Both the position numbers and the translations under genes were made by a program. A stretch of 55,127 nucleotides of DNA from Rhodothermales bacterium (GTDB lineage: Bacteria; Bacteroidota; Rhodothermia; Rhodothermales; Bin80): assembly GCA_022822185.1 (NCBI GenBank), contig JAJECE010000107.1:1-55127 (forward strand), in the 5' to 3' direction. Numbering within the stretch: the first letter of the stretch is position 1; every line of letters begins with the position of its first letter. Below the pieces are notes generated by a model. The model saw only the letters and a list, made by a program, of their open reading frames with translations. It was not told where the DNA came from and did no database searches. Of the stretch, positions 9,105 through 17,678 are shown one piece after another.

Positions 9105-9933
9105 CTACGTAGGATGTGTCCACGATAAAGTCTGGAAGGGAGATATGATAGGTGGAATGAAATTTTCCGCCTGGTACAAGTACACGCGGCCCACTACCAA
9201 AATTAATCTGTTTGGGGTCAAGAAATTTTAACCAGTCAAAATTGTGCCGTTCGGCATAAACGAAAAACAGTCGCCGTACCTTCACACTGCGGCATGTTTT
9301 CAGAAGGGTCATGAGCAGTTGAGGTCGTAGTTCGCGCAACATTTCAAAGAGCAGATCCACATGTTCAAAATCTGAATTTGCCCGCAAGTCAGCAATCATT
9401 TCGAGGATTGCGCGTTCAGGGCATGATACTTTTATAGGCCAGTCCGAAACGCCAACAGCCCAACCAATCTCCTTGAGGGAAATCGTACTATCCACAACTC
9501 CCATCGGATCGCCCCCGAACAGCGTGGGCTTACAGAGCACGACGGTATCTATCGTTGGGAGGCGCTTCAACCAGGAGGGGCCATCTCCACACAAATGAAT
9601 TCTCTGTCCTTCTCCCATCCATATATAATGGGTATGACCATTGAAGTTCAGGGCGTTTCTTCCACCGAGATGTACATTGTATCCCATAAGTCGCTGAAGG
9701 GATAGAAGGATTGTCGGCCAGGACAGTCTTGGGGCATCATTTGCATTTTGTGGCAGTGTGCGACGATACACGCCGTGTATGACCCGCTCAAGCCATCCCT
9801 GATGGACATAGCGGTGTATAGAACTTGAGTCCGCCCCCCTTGCTTTCAACCACGCCGTATCCATGATGAACCCTGGCGGGATGTCATCAACAAGATTTTT
9901 TAATCTTGGTGTTCTTTGTCGCTTATTGTTCAT
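9088..9933 (-). CDS. abiEi: AbiEi-family antitoxin / transcriptional autorepressor
   Basis: A 281-residue AbiEi-type antitoxin (type IV toxin-antitoxin). The N-terminus has the winged-helix pattern of the family: PPGFIMDTAWLKARG, then SSIHRYVHQGWLERV and HGVYRR, ending in a larger C-terminal domain. In studied systems AbiEi binds inverted repeats in its own promoter and counteracts AbiEii. The next gene, abiEii at 8181-9104, overlaps its 3' end, making this the intact cognate pair of the island. It shares length and most motifs with the second AbiEi at 10196-11041. An AT-rich conserved block lies just upstream (9967-10042). Confidence 0.85.
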   Translation of the reverse strand: MNNKRQRTPRLKNLVDDIPPGFIMDTAWLKARGADSSSIHRYVHQGWLERVIHGVYRRTLPQNANDAPRLSWPTILLSLQRLMGYNVHLGGRNALNFNGHTHYIWMGEGQRIHLCGDGPSWLKRLPTIDTVVLCKPTLFGGDPMGVVDSTISLKEIGWAVGVSDWPIKVSCPERAILEMIADLRANSDFEHVDLLFEMLRELRPQLLMTLLKTCRSVKVRRLFFVYAERHNFDWLKFLDPKQINFGSGPRVLVPGGKFHSTYHISLPDFIVDTSYVDDCIF

Positions 9934-9966
9934 GGAATCTATTAGATTTTAAAATTTTTTATAAAA

Positions 9967-10042
9967 ATCCATTAAAAAATTCCCTAAAAAGTGTCTTCTG
10001 TCCATTAAAATCATTTAAAATCAAAATTGTTCCAGATTCAAG
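9967..10042 (-). promoter_or_regulatory. Conserved AbiEi upstream block, copy A
   Basis: A 76-base AT-rich segment 34 bases upstream of the AbiEi start at 9933 aligns without gaps to 11074-11149, upstream of the other AbiEi. About three quarters of positions match when counted by eye. On the coding strand both contain TTTTGATTTT, then TTAATGGA-like text, then a GACA, then GAATTTTT. The word TTTTAATGGA occurs twice here. AbiEi proteins autoregulate in known systems, so this is a good candidate promoter-operator. Exact binding sites are not established. Confidence 0.5.
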
Positions 10043-10107
10043 TCAAGATGGTGATTGAGCTAAGACAAACGGCCAGTGGCCTGGCTCTACAGGTCGGATA
10101 GAGCATA

Positions 10108-10212
10108 TCAATGATCGTATGACTCTATGTGTATGCATGAACTCCCTCTGATGGTTGCGAGCGTCTCCAGCATCCGTTGAACTGGACTGAAATCTTTAGA
10201 ATTCACATTCAT
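10108..10212 (-). pseudogene. Truncated AbiEii N-terminus (relic)
   Basis: Directly overlapping the end of the AbiEi at 10196-11041 is an ATG (complement of 10210-10212) opening a 34-codon frame, MNVNSKDFSPVQRMLETL and onward. Its middle (VQRMLETLATIRGSS) parallels the start of the intact AbiEii (VQLLMEVLPTVAEES). The overlap geometry also matches that of the intact pair. The frame stops at 10108-10110 before any catalytic motif. I read it as what is left of the cognate toxin of this antitoxin after deletion. Confidence 0.45.
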
Positions 10213-11041
10213 CTTCGTAGGAAGTATCTACGAAGAGTTCTGGAAGGGAGATATGATAGGTGGGATGAAATTTCCCACCCGGAACAAATGCACGCGGTCC
10301 GCTGCCCAGATCAAATTGATCAACGTCCAGATCTTCGCGCCAGGGGTGTTGATACAGATCTGCAAAGACAAAGAACAGCCTGCGCACCTTCACACTGCGG
10401 CATGCTTTCAGGAGTGCGATGAGAAGGTGTGGACGCAGTCCATTCAGTCTTCCGAAAACATATTCGATAAACTCAAAATCGGGATCACCTCCCAGTTCAT
10501 CCATCAATTCAAAGAGGGCACGTTCCCTGCATGACACTTTCATTGGCCACCCCCAAACCCTAACCGTCCAGGTGATTTCTCGTAGTGGGGAAGTACGGTC
10601 TACAATCCCCACCGGGTCGTCCCCGAATAGTGTAGACTTATGCAAGATGATCTTGTCGATTGTAGGAAGGCGCTTCAGCCAGGATGGTGCATTGCCGTAG
10701 AAATGGATGCGCTGAGATATTCCCATCCACTCATACGGGATGCGCCCGGCGTATTTGAGGGCACTGATTCCACCAAGGTGTACGCTATGTCCCATGAGCT
10801 GCTGAAGCGACACGAGTACTGCCTCCCAGGACAGCTTGCGGCGGTTCGGCATATCTTTTGGCACCGGTCGAAGATAAACCCCGCGAATAATGCGCTCAAG
10901 CCATCCTTGATCGACATAGTAATGGATTGACTTTGAGTCAATTCCCCTTGCACGCAGCCACGCCGCATCTATGATGAATCCCGGCGGGAGGTCATTCAGG
11001 AGATATTTCAGTCTTGGTGTTCGGGTTTGTTTTTTATCCAT
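10196..11041 (-). CDS. AbiEi-family antitoxin, orphan copy
   Basis: A second 281-residue AbiEi-type protein, alike throughout to the one at 9088-9933: PPGFIIDAAWLRARG, KSIHYYVDQGWLERI, RGVYLRPVP, then the shared CRSVKVRRLFFVFA and GSGPRAFVPGGKFHPTYH near the C-terminus. Its own toxin appears to have been deleted down to a short relic (10108-10212), leaving it orphaned. It may still bind its own conserved upstream block or cross-act on the neighbouring pair. It is the most upstream gene of the island on the minus strand, so it could be the first gene of a shared transcript. Confidence 0.83.
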   Translation of the reverse strand: MDKKQTRTPRLKYLLNDLPPGFIIDAAWLRARGIDSKSIHYYVDQGWLERIIRGVYLRPVPKDMPNRRKLSWEAVLVSLQQLMGHSVHLGGISALKYAGRIPYEWMGISQRIHFYGNAPSWLKRLPTIDKIILHKSTLFGDDPVGIVDRTSPLREITWTVRVWGWPMKVSCRERALFELMDELGGDPDFEFIEYVFGRLNGLRPHLLIALLKACRSVKVRRLFFVFADLYQHPWREDLDVDQFDLGSGPRAFVPGGKFHPTYHISLPELFVDTSYEDECEF

Positions 11042-11073
11042 CTAACTGGACGATAACGAAAATAATTACCGGC

Positions 11074-11149
11074 AATCTATTGAAAAATTCTCAAAAAAAT
11101 GTCATATATCCATTAATATAATAAAAAATCAAAATAGTTTCAATCTAAA
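11074..11149 (-). promoter_or_regulatory. Conserved AbiEi upstream block, copy B
   Basis: The counterpart of 9967-10042, starting 33 bases upstream of the AbiEi start at 11041. The spacing to the start codon is almost the same in both copies (33 versus 34 bases). Shared words include GAAAAATTC, TCCATTAA and AATCAAAAT on the plus strand. Conservation of non-coding sequence between the paralogous genes suggests a functional promoter-operator or a recent common origin. Confidence 0.5.
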
Positions 11150-11516
11150 TTTCCGTGATACACTCCCTTCGTTTTAGCGACAACCCCGATGAATTTCAGT
11201 CGCTCCTCCGTGGCTGGAAATTATCTCTTTACGGTGCCCCGGTCACACTTAATCCCCCGGATGCAGCGTCAGTTGGTCTTGCCCATTGAGTGTCTAGTGT
11301 CAATTGAGTTAGGGTGTAGTGATGGAGCATGTTGCGGTGAGATCAGCAGGGTATGCACACGCGGAGCAATGGAGCGCAGAATCTGTGACATTGAATCTGC
11401 CGGGACTACCATGATCTGTGTGCTTAGACACTGTGGAATTTCTCTTTTGCGCAATCGGGGCTTCGTGACTGCGTCCTGCAGTGGATCCACGGCAGGCAAG
11501 CTAAATGCTTGAACGG
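11150..11516. other. Gap between AbiE island and DUF1501 gene
   Basis: No gene is supported here. Short frames exist on both strands (for example 11189-11512 plus) but their translations look like neither a known family nor natural protein composition, and no good ribosome binding site was seen. No terminator hairpin was identified. Confidence 0.4.
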
Positions 11517-12971
11517 CTAGGTCAGAAGGTCATGAACCACATTCCCGAAAACATCCGTCAGGCGGTAGCGCCGCCCTTGATGCCGGAAGGTTAGACGCTC
11601 ATGGTCAACCCCAAGAAGATGCAGAATGGTTGCCTGAAAATCATGTACATGCACGGGGTTCCGCGCAATATTGTATCCGAGTTCGTCGGTCTCGCCGTAG
11701 GAGAACCCTTTCTTGATTCCGCCGCCGGTCATCCACAATGTAAAACAGCGCGGATGATGATCCCGCCCGAACCCTTCTCTGGTTAAGCGTCCCTGTGAGT
11801 AATTGGTCCGCCCAAATTCGCCGCCCCAGATAACGAGCGTATCTTCCAGCAGTCCGCGCTGCTTAAGATCCAGAACCAGTGCGGCCGAGGCCTGGTCCGT
11901 TTCTCTGGCCTGATTCTGGATCGCACCATAGAGGCCGCCATGGTGGTCCCATCCCTGGTGGTAGAGCTGGATAAAGCGAACCCCGCGCTCGGCCAGTCGC
12001 CGTGCCAGGAGGCAGTTGGCGGCAAAGGTGCCCGCCTCCCGGGCATCCTCCCCGTAGAGCGTAAAGGTTGAATCGGGCTCATCCTCAATGGCCGTAACTT
12101 CCGGTACAGAGGTCTGCATACGGAAGGCCATCTCGTACTGTGCGATCTTGGTTTCAATCTCAGGATCCTGGAGCTGCTCCAGTTGTAATTCCTGGAGTTC
12201 ACGCAATGCACGCATATGCCGCTCACGATCCCCCCGAGTAATCCCGGGAGGATTGCTCAGATAAAGCACGGGATCTTTTCCCGCACGGAACTGAACTCCC
12301 TGATGTCTTGAGGGCAAAAACCCGTTCCCCCATAGTCTGGAGTACAGCGGCTGTCCCATCTTGTCTTTGGTGACCAGTACCACGAACGAGGGTAAGTTGG
12401 CATTCTCGCTCCCCAGACCATAGCTCAGCCATGAACCCATTGAAGGCCGGCCGGGCTGCTGTGCACCGCTTTGCAGGAAGGTGATTGCAGGGTCATGATT
12501 GATCGCATCCGTATACATGGAGTGAACAAAACAGAGTTCATCCACCACCTGGGAGGTGTAGGGCATCAGATCACTGATCCAGACACCGCTATCCCCATGC
12601 TGTGCAAAGGAGAAAGGGGATTGCACCATCGGGAAGCTCTTCTGGCCCGCTGTCATGCCGGTCAGTCGCTGCATGCCCCGCACCGATGGTGGTAATTCCT
12701 CACCATGCTGAGATTCGAGAGCAGGCTTATAGTCAAAGAGATCCAATTGTGAGGGGGCCCCGCTTTGCAGCAGGTAAATCACACGCTTGATCCGCGCAGG
12801 AAAATGTGTGGTTCCAAGAATTCCCGGTACGGGATCCCCGCTGATCTGTGCACCGGTGGCCGATACCGGATTGAGAAGTGAAGTCAGCGCTGCCGCCCCC
12901 AGCCCGAGCGTCGTTCGCGTCAGGAAATCCCGCCGGGTATACTGCTGGTCATAATTGTGACATTCGTGCAT
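11517..12971 (-). CDS. Tat-exported DUF1501 family protein
   Basis: A 484-residue DUF1501 (sulfatase-fold-like) protein. The N-terminus carries a twin-arginine motif YTRRDFLTRTTLGLG (R13-R14) followed by a hydrophobic stretch, so folded export through Tat is expected. Further family landmarks are SGAPSQLDLFDYKP, SWLSYGLGSENANLPSF, QLYHQGWDHHG and WGGEFGRTNYSQG, then GRDHHPRCF. DUF1501 genes typically lie next to DUF1549/DUF1553 cytochrome-like genes, as here (8-base gap, same strand). The pair is common in Planctomycetes and also found in Bacteroidota-type genomes. The biochemical function is not established; roles in degradation of sulfated or complex organics are only suggested. Confidence 0.88.
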   Translation of the reverse strand: MHECHNYDQQYTRRDFLTRTTLGLGAAALTSLLNPVSATGAQISGDPVPGILGTTHFPARIKRVIYLLQSGAPSQLDLFDYKPALESQHGEELPPSVRGMQRLTGMTAGQKSFPMVQSPFSFAQHGDSGVWISDLMPYTSQVVDELCFVHSMYTDAINHDPAITFLQSGAQQPGRPSMGSWLSYGLGSENANLPSFVVLVTKDKMGQPLYSRLWGNGFLPSRHQGVQFRAGKDPVLYLSNPPGITRGDRERHMRALRELQELQLEQLQDPEIETKIAQYEMAFRMQTSVPEVTAIEDEPDSTFTLYGEDAREAGTFAANCLLARRLAERGVRFIQLYHQGWDHHGGLYGAIQNQARETDQASAALVLDLKQRGLLEDTLVIWGGEFGRTNYSQGRLTREGFGRDHHPRCFTLWMTGGGIKKGFSYGETDELGYNIARNPVHVHDFQATILHLLGVDHERLTFRHQGRRYRLTDVFGNVVHDLLT

Positions 12972-12979
12972 GGCGGCTT

Positions 12980-15900
12980 TTAACGTTTGGTATAGGCTTC
13001 ATCATGGTTCAGGATAAGCTGTGCAACCATGGTTAATGCAGCCGTATTCGTGCGATCAAGAGATGCATCTGCAACCAGTTCCCCGACAGTAAAAAGGGAG
13101 TCGATATCGGAAGGGTGTTCACGAAAGCGCTCTTGCTCCTGTGTATACAGGTCGGTCATGAGTTTGACTTCCTTTCTGCTGGGACGGCGCCCGGTCGCAA
13201 GCCGGAAACCATGCTCCACCTGGAGGGCGGGATCCCCGGGGATCTCACGCTGGACACGTTCGGCCAGTGCGCGTGATGCTTCAACAAATTGTGGATCATT
13301 CATGAGGACCAGTGCCTGGAGCGGGGTATTGGTGTTCTGACGCCGTACAAAACAGGTGGACCGGTCTGGTGCATCGAAAACCAGCATGGTTGGCGGCGGG
13401 GAGGTCCGCCGGATAAACGTGTACAGACTGCGGCGATAGAGTGCCTCTCCACTGTCCTGCTGATAGCGAAGCAAAAATTGCGAAAAATTCCCTTTCTCAA
13501 TCCACAATCCTGAAGGCTGGTAGGGTTTCACACTTGGGCCGCCGACCTGATGGACCAGGAGGCCGCTTGCGGCCAGGGCATTATCCCGGATCATTTCCGC
13601 ACTCAGTCGATGGCGGGGGCCTCTGGCAAGAAGTATATTCGCCGGATCCAGTTCCTGTAATCCGGGGGATGCAAGACTGGATTGACGATAGGTGGAACTC
13701 ATGACCATTGATTTGACAAGTGCTTTGAGATCGTAGCCGTCGTTTACAAACGAGACGGCCAGATAATCCAGTAGTGCCGGGTGTGAGGGCAGTGCACCCT
13801 GATACCCGAAGTCTTCCGGTGTAGATACGAGTCCCTGTTCAAAGAACATCATCCAGTACCGATTCACTGTGACACGTGCAGTCAGTGGTTGCTCAGGACT
13901 GAAAAGCCACTCGGCGAATCCGAGGCGGGTAGGAGGTACGTGATCCGGCAGGCTGCCAAGGACGGACGGGGTTCCCGGGGAAACCCGTTCACGAGGTTGA
14001 TCATAGAGACCGCGCTCAAGGACATAGGTGGCCCTTGGCTCGCCCATCTCTTCCATCACCATGACCTCCATGACTTCGTTGACTGCCGCCTCCTCATCTG
14101 CCCGCGCTTCCCTGAGTTCCTGAAGCAGTCTCTGGTAGGGCTGATCGTAGTAATTTAAAAATACAGATAACTCATCCCCCTGTGCGGAGGTATGGGCCAG
14201 CGTTGCGATATCAGAGTCTGTGAGTTGCCGGGCATAGATTCTTAATTCATCCATGTCTCCCAGAAAGATGCCGTCATCGCCCCCGAATGCCCGGTAGCTC
14301 CGCCCGATACGCATTGGCCGGCTGGTGAGACGATAGAGTCCATCTACCGGCAGGATACTCTTATAGAGATGATCATATTCAATCTTGACCGGAACCCGCT
14401 GCCCCTGCAGATAAAGTTGAAGCCCGTGCGCCTGACTTGATCCGTCATACGTGAACGCGACATGTGTCCAGTCGTTGACGGCAACCGGTGTTTCAGAACG
14501 GATGTGGAGGTAATTATGTGGAAGTGCGTGAATGAGCCGGACGGACAGATGATTCAGACCGTCAAGATAGACCTCCCAGCCGCGCCAGTAGGTATTCTTG
14601 TGGAATGCATTGCCAACAATTCTTGTATAGGCTCCCAATGTGTCGGGGCGGATCCAGACGGTGACGGAAAATGGATCAATCCGCTCAAAATTTCCTGCTT
14701 CTGCAACCTCAAGGAAATCGTAGTCGCTATCGAAATTCACGGCAGTGCCTGACGGGCCGTCAACCAACGTCAGAGTGCCACCTCCGATTTTGCCTTCTTT
14801 ACCGTTCGGTGCCCTGTTTGGGGTTGCATCGCCGGATACCTGATCAAACGGGAAGTACGCAGCCAGTTTGGAATCAAGTGCATTTGCAGGCATTTGCACT
14901 TCTGCATGCAGCGCTTTCTGGCGAACTTCTCTGGATCGTGCGGTCAATGCGGTTTCCAGTTCGCGAATTCGGTCACGCTTTTTCTGGAGTATGGCTTCCT
15001 CATCAGGGGTGGGAATCATGAGCAGTGGTCCTGCATTACCATCATCCCCCGTCATCCCCAGTTCATTTATGTTGTTGAAGAATGCAGAGAGCTGAAAGTA
15101 TTCTGCCTGAGATACAGGATCAAATTTATGATCATGGCAGCGTGCACATTCCATGGTGAGTCCCAGAAATGCCCGTGAGGTTGTATTTGTGCGGTCGGCG
15201 ACATATTCCAGTCGATACTCTTCGTCAATGACACCGCCTTCAGCGGTCATGGGGTGGTTCCGATGAAACCCGGTCGCCAGAATCTGTTCGCGGGATGCAT
15301 TCGGCAGCAGATCACCGGCCAACTGCCAGATCACGAACTGGTCGTAAGGCATATTTTCGTTGAAAGCCTGGATGACCCAGTCTCTCCAGGGCCACATCGT
15401 CCGGATCCCGTCTGCATGGTAGCCGTGGCTGTCGGCATATCGGGAAAGATCCATCCATTCGGTAGCCATACGTTCTCCGTAGGCATCCGAGTCCAGAAGG
15501 CGATCTACAACACGCTCATAACTGTCCGGTGCATGATCGTTCAGAAATTCATCTATTTCTTCAAGTGTTGGGGGCAGTCCGGTCAGGTCAAGGGTTACTC
15601 GGCGCAACAGTCGTTCACGATCTGCTTCTCTGGAGGGAGTGAGGCCTTCCCGCTCAATACGGGCCAGTACGAAATGGTCAATGTCATTTTTGGGCCATGT
15701 TGCATTTTGTACCGAGGGGAGTGGAGGCAGTGTGGGTGGAATGAATGCCCAGTGAGGTTTCCATTCGGCGCCCTGCTTGATCCAGCGTTCAATCAGTGCG
15801 ATTTCGTAATCGGACAGGGTCAAATTGGATTCAGGCGGGGGCATAACGGTTTCGGGATCACGGGATGTGATGCGGCGCATCAGTTCACTGCGCCCGGGTC

Positions 15901-16216
15901 TCTTCGGCACAACTGCACGACCGCCGGATTGCAGTTCAGTTACGAGTACCCCATCTTCGGTATGCAGATGCAGGTCCGATTCCCGTGCGTTGTCATCCGG
16001 GCCGTGGCAGGCGTAGCATCGGTCCGACAATAGCGGTTGAATATGAAAATTATAATCCACATGATCAGGGAGTTGGGTATGCAGATCAGGATATGATTCA
16101 AGCCTGGAGGAGCAGGCTCCAGCAAACAGCAGGAGGCAGATCAGCATGGCATGTGCCGGGGATCCGCCACCTGTCCGTGCGGACAAATGGCGGGCGGTAG
16201 TGAGGCCTGATCGCAT
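12980..16216 (-). CDS. DUF1549/DUF1553 secreted lipoprotein with cytochrome-c-like and LamG domains
   Basis: A protein of about 1080 residues. Counting from the upstream-most ATG at 16273, a lipobox LLLFAGAC puts the lipidated Cys at 54. The planctomycete-type cytochrome c motif CYACH at 86-90 follows, then DUF1549, a second CARCH motif near 375, a LamG/concanavalin-like insert (about 480-680) and a C-terminal DUF1553 region (VNRYWMMFFEQGLV, RQNTNTPLQALVLMNDPQF). Starts at 16273, 16216 and 16147 are all in frame. I chose 16216 because it gives an arginine-containing n-region before the lipobox. It probably acts with the adjacent DUF1501 protein at the cell surface. Substrate unknown. Confidence 0.85.
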   Translation of the reverse strand: MRSGLTTARHLSARTGGGSPAHAMLICLLLFAGACSSRLESYPDLHTQLPDHVDYNFHIQPLLSDRCYACHGPDDNARESDLHLHTEDGVLVTELQSGGRAVVPKRPGRSELMRRITSRDPETVMPPPESNLTLSDYEIALIERWIKQGAEWKPHWAFIPPTLPPLPSVQNATWPKNDIDHFVLARIEREGLTPSREADRERLLRRVTLDLTGLPPTLEEIDEFLNDHAPDSYERVVDRLLDSDAYGERMATEWMDLSRYADSHGYHADGIRTMWPWRDWVIQAFNENMPYDQFVIWQLAGDLLPNASREQILATGFHRNHPMTAEGGVIDEEYRLEYVADRTNTTSRAFLGLTMECARCHDHKFDPVSQAEYFQLSAFFNNINELGMTGDDGNAGPLLMIPTPDEEAILQKKRDRIRELETALTARSREVRQKALHAEVQMPANALDSKLAAYFPFDQVSGDATPNRAPNGKEGKIGGGTLTLVDGPSGTAVNFDSDYDFLEVAEAGNFERIDPFSVTVWIRPDTLGAYTRIVGNAFHKNTYWRGWEVYLDGLNHLSVRLIHALPHNYLHIRSETPVAVNDWTHVAFTYDGSSQAHGLQLYLQGQRVPVKIEYDHLYKSILPVDGLYRLTSRPMRIGRSYRAFGGDDGIFLGDMDELRIYARQLTDSDIATLAHTSAQGDELSVFLNYYDQPYQRLLQELREARADEEAAVNEVMEVMVMEEMGEPRATYVLERGLYDQPRERVSPGTPSVLGSLPDHVPPTRLGFAEWLFSPEQPLTARVTVNRYWMMFFEQGLVSTPEDFGYQGALPSHPALLDYLAVSFVNDGYDLKALVKSMVMSSTYRQSSLASPGLQELDPANILLARGPRHRLSAEMIRDNALAASGLLVHQVGGPSVKPYQPSGLWIEKGNFSQFLLRYQQDSGEALYRRSLYTFIRRTSPPPTMLVFDAPDRSTCFVRRQNTNTPLQALVLMNDPQFVEASRALAERVQREIPGDPALQVEHGFRLATGRRPSRKEVKLMTDLYTQEQERFREHPSDIDSLFTVGELVADASLDRTNTAALTMVAQLILNHDEAYTKR

Positions 16217-16273
16217 ATTCGCAGAAAAATCGCAGGGTATAAACATTATCTTCTGCAATAATATAATATACAA

Positions 16274-16680
16274 GACGGCATTGATGTAGAATTGAAGGGA
16301 GAATTGTGTTCAGTTCGGCCGCTGCAACCTCGCATGCAGGGTATTTTTGTCATGCATGAACTTGTCCTCTGATGAGGATTGCAGGAGGGAAGTTCAGAGA
16401 TAAGACACCAATACATCCATTTTGCTTTGCCCGGTTGCCCCGATAACTCACCGATCATTTGGTTTGCCTTCTGGCTTCAGCGGTTTGACGACCGGTTGTT
16501 TCTGAATCCCCTCGTTTCGGCGCTCGATCATTCGATGTTTATCCGTCTTGCTGGTCTGGGCTGCATCAGAGCAGGGCGAAGCATGACACGCAGATCCGGA
16601 TCCCCATGGAAACCTGTGTACAGATTCTTCTGGCGGTAAGTGCATGTGAAATTCTCACATTTTTCTAGTGTCATGGTTTC
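16274..16680. other. Gap upstream of the DUF1549 gene, no supported gene
   Basis: It contains only short overlapping frames on both strands with no recognisable domain. AT-rich sequence next to 16216-16273 may hold the promoter of the secreted-protein operon, but no clear -35/-10 pair was found. Confidence 0.35.
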
Positions 16681-17052
16681 ATGTCTACTGAAGCGCACCC
16701 AGCGGAAGGGGATTACAGTGAAACTGAGAAATACCAAACTTCCCAGTTTGATCTCTGCAAGTGGTATAAAACGCACAGGGATACTGTTGTGGCATGGCTA
16801 AAGGAGTATTCGCCCGCTTCGGCACATGTCGTAGTAAAGGGTTTTCAGATGCATGTAAGCAGTTCTTCAGAAGAAACATTGAAGCCCCAATCTGAAGAAG
16901 AAGCGCAGGTGAAAAAGAGTTTTGCTGCGGATGTATCGGGAGATCAAGGTTCATCAAGAATGATTTTCCCCGGCAATATATCTCTCGGCTGGAATGGAAT
17001 TTGTATCTTGGGCTGTACCTCAATGGGAATATCGCAGACGGATCCTGAATGA
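16681..17052 (+). pseudogene. Unrecognised frame, possibly part of the decayed restriction island
   Basis: An ATG-started frame of 123 codons. The first 60 residues (for example WYKTHRDTVVAWLKEYSP) look protein-like, while the C-terminal half becomes low-complexity (SSSSEE, SEEEAQVKK) and then unstructured. I do not recognise a family. It lies 130 bases upstream of the methyltransferase relic in the same orientation and may be a broken neighbour. It may also not be a gene. Confidence 0.2.
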
Positions 17053-17182
17053 TTCGGATTCGTATGTTGTGTAGGCCTCGGTCAAATACAAAATCCATGA
17101 AGGAAAATCTTAATACAGGTATAGCGTACCCATCTAAGCCTTTGGGCTATTCTGTTGTTTGCAGGGCATTGAACAATGAATT

Positions 17183-17407
17183 ATGAGTGAGATCGTTTTT
17201 AAGGGCAAGGAGTTTGTCTACAATCACCATCTAGCAGTACCATTCAGATCACTTGAAATTCATTCCGATAAAGGAATTGGAAAACCTAGTTTGACCGGGA
17301 ATCTCATTGTCCACGGTGCTAATCTTCATGCATTAAAGGCACTGTTGCCCCATTACGCCGGAAAGGTGGACTGTATCTATGTGGAAGAGGGGCAAGGTGT
17401 ATCCTGA
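17183..17407 (+). pseudogene. Type III-like DNA methyltransferase (Mod), N-terminal relic
   Basis: The frame translates to the characteristic N-terminus of a Mod-type site-specific DNA methyltransferase: FKGKEFVYNHHLAVPFR, then NLIVHGANLHALKALLPHY and AGKVDCIY. In intact relatives DCIY is followed by the catalytic I-D-P-P-Y-N-T-G motif. Here the sequence switches at about 17380 to unrelated residues and stops at 17407. The catalytic motif, target recognition domain and rest of the enzyme are missing, so this cannot methylate DNA. Confidence 0.75.
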
Positions 17408-17678
17408 CTTTATTTTTGCCGTCCAGAGTGGAGGACATGGTCCACGTATCATGGCTATCAAGACCAAAGGAGATCACCTTGACAACCTCGATACGGAGTA
17501 CAAACGGGAATTGCTGAATTTCATGTCCAGCAGTTATGCCTGGGAAAATAGTACGCCCGCAGGTGAACTGGAACTGGTTGCAGACAGTGGGCAGATAATG
17601 CATTTAGAACTGGTCATGATGAGTGAATGGGAGACCCGGTTGCCATCTATACTGGACAGTACTTCGAAGGAACCCTGA
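17379..17678 (+). pseudogene. Type III-like restriction subunit (Res), C-terminal relic
   Basis: In the next frame after the Mod fragment the sequence becomes the C-terminal nuclease region of a type III Res subunit: GKVYPDFIFAV, then KTKGDHLDNLDTEYKRELL and a final MSEWETRLPSIL. The nuclease core of relatives reads PD...ETKG. Here the Glu is Lys (MAIKTKG), so the catalytic acidic residue is also lost. All helicase motifs are absent. The junction near 17380 indicates one deletion that removed most of mod and most of res. Confidence 0.7.

Noticed and set aside
11189..11512. Plus-strand 107-codon frame in the gap after the AbiE island
   Set aside because: Composition (many Cys, Arg, Ser) and lack of a ribosome binding site look like chance. 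The opposite strand gives an equally unremarkable frame.
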